Origin: Xylogone sp. PMI_703
Lineage: Eukaryota; Ascomycota; Leotiomycetes
Length of the DNA stretch: 64,000 nucleotides
Direction: 5' to 3'
Assembly (NCBI GenBank): GCA_021399445.1
Contig: JAJTUQ010000004.1
Location: 868,001 to 932,000, forward strand
A model generated the notes under the pieces. That model did no database searches and had not been told where the DNA came from. It saw nothing but the letters and a program-made list of their open reading frames with translations. Numbering within the stretch: the stretch's first letter is position 1; the number at the start of each line of letters is the position of its first letter. Positions 55,721 to 64,000 of this stretch are shown here, piece by piece. A program made the position numbers and the translations under genes.

Positions 55721-56480
55721 TAGGATGCTGCTTTGGCCGCATCGGAGGGGTTATCATGAAAAGAAACCACGTACAAGAATACACCTAATTTGTGCCGTTT
55801 GCTTTCGCGTTTCGGCTCTAGGGAATCTGCCATGTCGGATGTGGATCTAATACCGTGCCAAGTCTGCAAAGAGTATTATAAGTTAGCAGTTCGAAGAACG
55901 CTATGTCTTTCTGAATAACTTGAACAACTTGATAAGGTATTCGCCGAGTACGCAGAATTAACCGGCGCTTCGGCGGACACATGACCTGTCTTTATCTACA
56001 TTTAATTTCCGAGTGCCTTACCCTTAGCGTGCCGGTGACACAAGCACTGCTGTTGTAGTTATTCCGCCTCAATGAGTGTATTGTAGAAAAACAATATTGA
56101 TGTTAGTAATAAAAAATCCCTTATCCTATCGGTTGGGACACATGAGACTATTTAGCATAAGGGGCCCATACAGACCTCTCTCCCTACGAGAATATGTCAA
56201 CCTGAATATTGGGCATTTAACAAAGGCAAATATGCATCCAGAGTGCATTGAAATGCTGAGTATAGAATCGATTCCGAATGCCATTACCGTTTCATGCTAG
56301 CACAACTCGCATTATGTATAAGTTTTGCGACGCAAGGAAACCATTGTATTCTACCAAATACAAAAAACCGACAGTCGGTTTTTGTAAGTAGATGTGATTG
56401 AGGTAACACAAGCAATTTGAATGCTATTATAATCCGGTGAAATTTAAGCAAGTTCTTGTTCTAAGAAAGAAAAGTCACTA
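55721..56480. other. Intergenic between NLR 3' end and papain-like gene
   Basis: No gene seen; contains a short palindrome at 56363-56383. Confidence 0.3.
56363..56383. repeat. Short perfect palindrome (10-bp arms)
   Basis: AAAAACCGAC, one spacer base, then GTCGGTTTTT. It lies 100 bases beyond the stop of the NLR gene. It could form a hairpin at the transcript end or be a transposon relic; it is also short enough to be chance. Confidence 0.4.
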
Positions 56481-59400
56481 TTAATAAGGATATATATCTG
56501 AAGAGAATCTCATTATTATAACTCTACCAGTTGTAGAGCCGAGAACGATAGTGTCTGCTTTGACATCTGAAGAGAAGAAATATCTTGGACGATATTCCTC
56601 TGGGAGCCAAAGGACATTCTGACCATTCCGTATAATCCACGTATCACCAATCCCAATCCCGTAACCACAGTATTGAGGCTCTTCAACAGTGGCCATTCCA
56701 TCCGGTGACATATTCAAAAGCAAGGTACCTTTATTGGTTATAAGCTTTGAGTTGGTAGCATCAACCATCAGATGACTAATATATTGGTTCATTGCGATTG
56801 TCCCGACACAAGCACCGCTACTTAAGTCAAAGATTTCGATTTTATCCCAGCTTGAGCACGCTATAGTGGTGCCATCGGGCGAAAATGTAAGAGAACAGGG
56901 TGTGTGAAATATCTCCTTTAATTCAAACGTCAGAATACAGCTGCGGTTGTTGAAGTTCCATATTTTGATCGATTTATCAGATGCGCCTGCTATTTGAGTA
57001 TCATCATACGAAAATACTATTGCATTAATCTGATCTTCAAAATAACAAAAAGTTTCGAAACTTCCGCTGTTAAGATCCCAGATTGTGATTGATTGTTCAT
57101 AGCATAATGCTATTTCAGTACTGCCATACGAAAGAGCAAAGCCGGAATAGCCAGCACTGCTATGTAGACTAAGAGCATTCAAAGGGGCATAGTTCCCAGC
57201 ATCCAAGGTCGTAATGGTAATGTTTCTTGTATCCCAGTCTGATGAAGCGGCCGAATCAGAAGTCAATATGATCTGGCTGCTATCATATGCGAAGGTTACC
57301 TGAACTATCTTTTCTGGGACTTCAAGCGTGTGTGCGCAAGCGCCCCTTCTAGTATCCCAGATCTTGAGTGTATTCCTATTATTAGACACTGACAATGCCC
57401 GTGCACCATCGTTGGAGAGGGTAATCTGCTTCGTAATGTTTTTGCGACCTTCGAGAGGTGGAACACAATTACCGCTAGTAATATCCCATAGCTTTATGGT
57501 GTTGCCACTCGCTACTGATACCCGCTGACCGTCGTGTGAAAATGCAAGGGATTCAATCATGGTGCCTGCATCTCCTCTGAACACTGGAGTGCAGACATTG
57601 CTGCTGACGTTCCGGATGATCAGGGTGCCGTCCCAAGAACCCGTTGCGATCTCCGCGCCACCCGGAGAGAAGATAGCCGACTTGATATAATCTACATGGC
57701 CTTTCAGCGTATGCACACAGGAGCCGTCTTTAACGCTCCAGATCTTGACTGTGTGATCATCAGACCCAGACACTAAGCGCATGTTGTCTGGGGAAAAGGC
57801 AACTGAACGAACCCAGCTTGTATGACCCGTAAGTGATCGTATGTGGGAGCCCGTCGCCGCATCCCAAAACCTGATTGTCACGTCTTCGGACGCTGACGCT
57901 ATTTGCGTACCGTCGGGGGAGATGGCAATCGCGCGGATTGATTCTCCATGGCCTCTGAGTGTTCGTGCGCACGCGCCACTTTCAAAATCCCAAATCTTGA
58001 CTGTCTTATCCCGGGATCCCGATACAATCTGTGTCCCACTAGGCGAAATGGCAACGGAAACCCGACGTACGTGACCCTTAAGCGTCCTGATGCAAGTCCC
58101 ATCTTTGGCATCCCAGGCCTGGATCCCGCCATTCCGCAATCCCGACACTATATGTCTGTCGTCGGCAGAGACGGCAACCGACTCAACACTGCTTCCACCT
58201 CCATCGAGTATTTTCACACAGGCTCCGCTTTTGATATCCCAGATCCTCACTGTTCCATCCCAGGAACCTGATATTATCTTGGTGTCATCGCTTGAGAAGG
58301 CGACTGAGGTTACTGCACCCCGATGACCATAGAGTGTTTGGATGCAAGCTCCCCACCCCGCTTCCATAACTGGCTTTGTGGTAATCCAGCCGGGTTCCTC
58401 GCCCTTGAAAAGCTCCCTTGTCAAACTCCCACTCGGGCTAAACAGAAGAGCCGACACATATGCCTGCAGGGGATGACTCTCGATAACGTCCCTAAATGAC
58501 AGTATATATCTGTGCATATCCGCAACTAGGCGTTCAAGCTGTGACTCGGGCGAGATTCTCTAATTTAATCAGTCACCGGAGGCTTTACTTTACTTGAGCC
58601 TTAAGCACACTGACCTTAAGTAACTCAACGAGTTTTACTATTGCCAGCACACCATCTGAAATACTTCCGATCAAACTGAGAGCTTCCAACCAATGGAGAA
58701 AATGTACTCTCAGAAAACTGTTAATCTTACCGGTATCATAGCCGCCTATTCCTTGGTAATCATGTTCCGCCTCGCAAAGATGATCGACCCAGTAAACACA
58801 AGCATATCTGATAGGACCCAGCGGATTACCAGGAGGGACCTCGACTTCTGCGATGGGAAAACCCGGGTGGTTGAGCTGATATATATCCCGTTTCAGTATC
58901 TGCTCCATGGTACTGAAAGATTGTGTGACGAGTAATTGGTGGCCTTTTATATGTCCGTCAGGGAATATGGCACTTTTCATCAAATAGTCCTTTGCTGATT
59001 GATGAACAAAGTAGACTACGTCGTCCTCACCAATAGTAAGAAGACCACAAAGTTTCACGATATCCTGAGGAATCACCCACTCCGTTAACGCAGCGAGTCC
59101 TTCCAGCTCAGAGAGATGCAGCGGACGGTAGGCGTTAGCCATGGCTAAAAGTACTTGCTCACAGAGCTCTGAATCATTGCTACTCATAGCGCGTTTCATC
59201 ATCTGCTCATAAAGTTCATTCAGTCCGGACGGGGTCCCGCGGATAAGGTTAAGGATTCGATCCACGGAACATCCGATTTCTTTTATCCGTCTGAAAACAA
59301 GTGCTACCCATAGAAAGGTTCCATTTGCCTTTTGGTGAATTTCATTAGCGACTTGCTCTAAGAGCTGTTCAAACTTTTGCTGAACCTCGGGCTTCTTGTT

Positions 59401-61242
59401 ATTAATGTAAATCTCTCTATATGTTTCCGCAAGTTCTGACATCTTGTAATCGATATAGACTTTCACGGCACTAGCGACGGATGCTGCATTCAATTCAAGA
59501 GAAAGCCTCTTCCTCACTTCATCTTCTTTTAAACTTCTTTCTATGTCAATCTCATTTCTACTGGTCAACAACCACTTGACATTATCATTATTCGTCGAGA
59601 TATCAGAGATTAGCTCTAAAAGCTGTAGTAATCCTGGCTCCTCTCTTCTACACTCATCGAGAGCATCAACAATCACATAAGCTCTTTCTAAGGACTTATC
59701 TTTAAGCATATTGCATAATACCTTTTTGAGGTTAGAGAATGATGTTTGAGATTCAAAAAGCTTATCTCCGAGATCTTTGTATTCGTCTAAATAGTGAATA
59801 AGTGACTTCTGCTGGCGTAAAAGCATCCATATCAATCCCCTTAATATCGAAGTTGCCGTATTAAGTTTGTTATTAGTACCTTGGCAGAAGAAGTATGACA
59901 GATGAGAGTTATCATCAAAATGGGTCTCTCGTTGGGTATCCAGTTCGCGTATGATGCCCATAAGTAACATCGTTTTCCCTTTTCCAGCATCTCCTTTTAT
60001 CCAGAGAATCCTCTTGGGATTGTTGCTATTCCAGTTTGTGAATTCTTTGTAGTCGTCGTTTACAAATATCCACTTGTACGAATCAGCTAATAGGCGGTCC
60101 TTCCGGTTTTGCAGCGACTCGATCTCTGCGTCCATATCTGTGACACACAACTTCTGCATTATCCCATTTTGTGCTTGCGAGAGCTGGAGGCTAGCAAGAA
60201 TTCCCAGATATGAGTTTGCCTGTTCGACTCTGTAGTGCTTCATAAATGTTTCTAATGTACTCTCGGTTTCCTTAATATCTTCTATGCTTGCGTTCCAGTC
60301 ATCGAGCTTAACTATATCTCTCAAATAGCCTAGCACTGCTGGCCTGTGGTATTTGCAGACACTCTTAATGACGTACTTAAGAATTACTTCGTAGAGATCA
60401 TAGATTAGATCAGCTAATTGGCCACGCAATTCAAGATGTTGATCATTTTTGAGCGTCTCTTTAAGAAGCAGCTTGGGTAGAATGGAGTACCATTTCATCT
60501 TGTGAACCACTTGTGTAATGCCGTCTCGATTCGCTGTCGTCTCGTTGAGAGGATTTTGGAGTATCTAAAACATCAACTTTGATACCCGGATATGGGAAAT
60601 TCTTATCTACCTGAATTGTAAAGCAAATGCCGGTCCATGCAAGGGCAGCAATTGGAATTGCCTGAAGAGCACCACTAATGGCAGTCTTTACAGAAAGAAT
60701 AATGTCTATTGCCCCAGAGATCTTCTTTTCTGTAGTTGCCAGTTTCGCTGTTTTATCCAAGCCGGCCCGCAGAAGACCGTACATCTGGTGCAATCTTTTA
60801 GATGGGTCCTGCTCAATGATGTTCCTACCGGCCTCCCCCTCAGAACCATCAAGAAAACCGGATAGAGTTTTCTCATAAAGTTCGAGCAGACGTGGTTCGT
60901 TTCTTTTCAGGTTATCATAGGCTCTGTCCCAGAGTTCTTCCGGTGTGGAGATGATAGCCGTGTTGCTTTCAATGGGAGGTACATGGAGCGTAGGAGGTTC
61001 ATCAGGCTGAGAAATAGCAAGCGTTAGTTTTTAACGAATCCAAGGAGTACTGAATATATTCCGGTCTTGGTATATTGTAGAGTGACGGCACTTACAGTAT
61101 TTGCGGGTAGAGAAGACGACACCACAGACGGCTCTGGCTGCTCATCTCGAGGGTCGCCACGCTGCTCCTTCCTAGGCGCCCGCGGTCTAGGAGACTTCGC
61201 GCGGCTTATGATCTTTGATAGTGACCATCTCGACTTATCCAT
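56481..61242 (-). CDS. NLR-type STAND protein: NWD-type N-terminal region, NACHT, WD40 repeats
   Basis: Exons 61242-61096, 61006-60611, 60564-58615 and 58559-56481 sum to 4572 nt (1523 aa), all frames joining cleanly. After a basic Pro/Arg-rich start (residues 1-60) comes an N-terminal helical region with PEELWDRAYDNLK and AIPIAALAWTGICFTIQ, as in fungal NWD proteins. The NACHT P-loop is IKGDAGKGKT (near residue 370) and Walker B is IVDALDEC (near 475), with TSRNEIDIE as sensor 1. A C-terminal WD40 array of about 12 diverged repeats begins near residue 885 (GHRGAVTSVAFSSDD, SGSWDGTVRIWD). No recognised N-terminal killing domain is fused to it. By analogy it senses a non-self or pathogen ligand through WD40 and triggers a downstream effector. 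Confidence 0.93.
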
Positions 61243-61861
61243 CAGATCTGAGTGACAAAATGCGAAGGAGAAAAGGTAATAATAGAAAGAAAATTTGTCG
61301 CGTATCTTCGAGCCTCATACGTGTCGGTATAATGATAGCAAGCGGGCTGAATCTTGGGAATTTTCTCAGTTGGCGCCCAACGAGTTTGTGTAACCCCAGA
61401 AGCCGCATTCACTCGTCGGGCTCTGGACGGATTGGATGAATTGTTTAAATCCACAATTTCGAACAAATGCGTACAAATTTGATTATATTCAATTTGATTT
61501 GATTATTTGATAAATCCTTCATATAAAGCAATTTTTTTGTATTGTAGTTAAATAGCTTGGGCTACAGTATGGGGTGGAGCAAGCTTGATATATAATTTAG
61601 TTACATTTATTATTTTTATTACATTTACCTTAACCATAATAGCAATTATACCATTCAATAAAGAATTTTAAACAGAATCCAAATATCATATTCATGTTTG
61701 CATTTAGTGAAAAGGTGGATTGTAAAAATGCACGTTCGTTGGTGTAGAGAAATGATGCGTGATACAACTTTTTTCGAAAAACTAATCAATAGGCTTTTTC
61801 ATTGGAGACTGAATCAGAATATGTTCTAGAAGTGCTATACTATAGTCTATATTCTATATAT
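61243..61861. other. Intergenic
   Basis: Very AT-rich; nothing recognised. Confidence 0.3.
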
Positions 61862-63248
61862 CTATGCATCGTCAGTCAATTTCCGTTCACATCCGATCCT
61901 GTTTAGCCGTTCCCTCAGGTGAATATGACCAGGCAAGCTGATGCTTGAAATTGCTACATCTCCGCCAGTACCACTACGTCCCCTCCATTCTTCTACATTG
62001 ACAGCCCGAGCGCCAACCCCCTCCTCAAACGATTGAACTTGACGATATCCGGAATCTTCCTCCCCCTCGCTCTCGGCATCGCTTCTAATATCCTCGGCAT
62101 TATCACCCCTTAGTATTCGCAAGGCTATACGAACGATCAGGACAAACCATGTGATCATTATGAGTTGCAGGAATAGAAGGCATGCTAGGAAGCCAAATGC
62201 AATACCGCCGTTAAAACAGACAATTCCTACAGGATCACGAAAGGGCTCGAGCAGATGGGACCAGCCGGTCTTGGGAACGGGAAACGGGCCTTGGAGGTTG
62301 TCCCCAGTACCTTTATAACAAGCCGGCACTATCAGTCGAGGTAGGTCATGATATATACTCCAGCAGATCATGAGGTAGAAGATGTGACGAGTGAGAAGCC
62401 ACAAAAATATGAATAGTCCGAATACGATATCGCATAGTGTGGTGAAGCCAAGATATTTAAGACATTTAGCTAACTATGTGGATTTAATTTCATTCAGCAA
62501 CAAAACGTGTAAAGAATATTGACGTACAGGAAGAAAAACGTCAATTATGTCCATCAACATCAATATGAGGCTGCCAACTCGAGTCTGATGGTAAGCATAG
62601 CAGGAAGCAATAAGGGATATGGTGACGAAATGATGGGTCAGCATCTGCCAGTGGTCTTTGCGGCGATCCTCAATGTTGATGATGAAGACTTCTTGTATGC
62701 AATATGACCACTGAGCGAGTATGTACGCTTTCATAAGGCCGTCAAGCTCTCGCTGGGGCCAATCCGTCCATAGCTTCTCCATGTTGAGAAAATATGGCGA
62801 CTTGCAATAGATGTACTTAATGGGGCGTCAGTTAGACGTCCAATGCACCGAAGGCTAGGTATAATATTTAACTCACCAAGCCTAGTGGCCATAATACGGT
62901 ATAGTAGCTAAGTATCCATCCTTGTTCGCAAAATCTGGTGACACCTTTCTCCTTGGATATGCCTCGTAGCTTTGCCAGTGATGCCAAGACGTATTTCATG
63001 AGACTCGCACGTATACCTGTGAAAAGCACAATGCAAAAAGTAATAAAGTAGAAGTCGTCATGACCGGCAGCGTATTTACCGATGTTAGGATTATAGTAAG
63101 ATAGTGTAAAGAACTTGGTTGTATATGGCCGTGCCGAAGGTAATAAAAGGTGTAAAATAATCACTGTAGCGATGAGATTGAAAGGTATGCCTTGATTTTG
63201 ACATCTTGTTGTTAGCAATTGCTTACTTCCCATCGTAGTAAGAATCAT
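61862..63248 (-). CDS. Ceramide synthase-like TLC-domain protein (LAG1/LAC1 family)
   Basis: Exons 63248-62877, 62815-62528 and 62473-61862 give 423 aa. The TLC/Lag1 motif is complete: WTDWPQRELDGLMKAYILAQ, EVFIINIEDRRKDHWQMLTHH with the two catalytic His, then YAYHQTRVGSLILMLMDIID with both Asp positions, then LAKCLKYLGF and HIFYLMICWSIYHD. Several membrane helices are evident, and an acidic C-terminal tail follows (SDAESEGEED). Such ER enzymes join sphingoid bases to acyl-CoA. Fungi usually have two or three; extra copies in accessory regions can protect against sphinganine-analogue toxins (known for fumonisin clusters), but no such cluster is seen here. The ATG at 63248 is the first of two near-adjacent Met. 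Confidence 0.92.
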
Positions 63249-64000
63249 AACTTCAATAACATACTGATTTGGTTATCAAGCAGCCAGTGAGCCAGCCACT
63301 TTCGTGAACTGTTATGTTTTCTTTTCGTCTTCATGTTGCTAGCAGCTATCTTCGACTTTGGTGTTTCCATACTGTTCGTTTCCGACCTACACTTCTGGAC
63401 TCCTTAGGATTTTAACCTTTTGTGATGGGAAAATTTACGAGTATAAGCTAAGGTGTCCAATAATCCTCAACGACGTCGATGCGAGACGTACAGCAAATAA
63501 CTCCGGTTGGTCAATTGATATCACGAGAGCATGTATCAGCCGTGGAAAAAGACATTGAGACTGACAATAGCCCCTTCTCTTCATAGTCATGTATTCAACC
63601 CGATCAACACAGCCTCGAGCTGTACGGTGCTAGCTTTGTTCGGTAATTACCTTGTTCTCTCGGCTGGAACTGCTAATAAACACACATTACACATTATGGG
63701 TACCGAAGTACCCATGTTTCGTACAAGGACGGGAAGAGGAATGGCATTCGGGACCCTCGGGAACTCGGCTGCATATGGGGAAGGAAATTAAAGGGACGGT
63801 TTAGGCTCGGTCTTTCAGCAGATTGAAAACCCGAACCTAAAATAATTACACTTAGTACTTATCAAAGATATTTTGGCTCAATAGCATCTCAAAATGAGAC
63901 CTGATTGAGATTTTTAATTTTTCTTCGTTCCTTTTGTATGATATTTTTGGAGTCTGCGGAAGCTAGAAGGATGCGAATTTTGTGTTCTTCTTGATTATTG
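63249..64000. other. Intergenic to right edge
   Basis: No gene supported. A small inverted repeat, ATGGGTAC-CGAA-GTACCCAT, lies at 63696-63715. Confidence 0.3.

Noticed and set aside
63531..63791. Small plus-strand open frame at the right edge
   Set aside because: 86 codons without motif or homology clue.

Overview
The window comes from a filamentous ascomycete (Pezizomycotina-type) nuclear genome. Nearly all genes carry 43-90 bp introns with GTATGT/GTAAGT-like donors, CTAAC/CTGAT branch sites and YAG acceptors. The protein families are typical of these fungi: HET-domain proteins, a NACHT-WD40 NLR, a bZIP-DUF3425 regulator and fungal HNH_2 proteins. I cannot name the species. No rRNA, tRNA, CRISPR, or polyketide/peptide synthase was seen. 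Exon joins were worked out by hand; each multi-exon model given as intact sums to a multiple of three.

Left part (1-9 kb): a HET-domain gene runs off the left edge on the minus strand. A complete 3.29 kb hAT transposon (perfect 18-bp terminal repeats, perfect 8-bp target duplication, intact four-exon transposase) sits five codons after its native start. Next come an intronless DHA2-type efflux pump, a decayed reading frame, and a bZIP-DUF3425 regulator. The regulator is divergent from a short-chain dehydrogenase across a promoter with three copies of a 13-bp motif.

Middle (9-32 kb): a second HET gene, a 9-exon sugar transporter, an APH-type kinase, a GNAT acetyltransferase, a Baeyer-Villiger-type monooxygenase, a metallo-beta-lactamase-fold hydrolase, an unknown membrane protein, a cupin, a 12-exon SDR with a 7-nt micro-exon, and a second sugar transporter. 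The monooxygenase/hydrolase pair plus cupin, SDR and transporter could be a small catabolic or detoxification set (inference).

Right-middle (32-54 kb): an ankyrin protein with a fungal N-terminal domain, a 124-residue super-repeat and two +1 homopolymer frameshifts; a GC-rich intronless amidase; two decayed HNH_2 genes; a glutathione S-transferase with a -1 homopolymer frameshift; a third HET gene; a phenol-hydroxylase-like FAD monooxygenase; a peptide transporter; and a 2OG-Fe(II) oxygenase.

Right end (54-63 kb): three genes in the same direction on the minus strand: a ceramide synthase-like TLC protein, a 1523-residue NACHT-WD40 NLR, and a small protein with a papain-like His/Asn-Cys pattern. 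Overall this looks like an accessory region that mixes self/non-self recognition genes (three HET, one NLR, one ankyrin/STAND-like) with detoxification and catabolic enzymes and transporters, and with active or recent transposition and gene decay.
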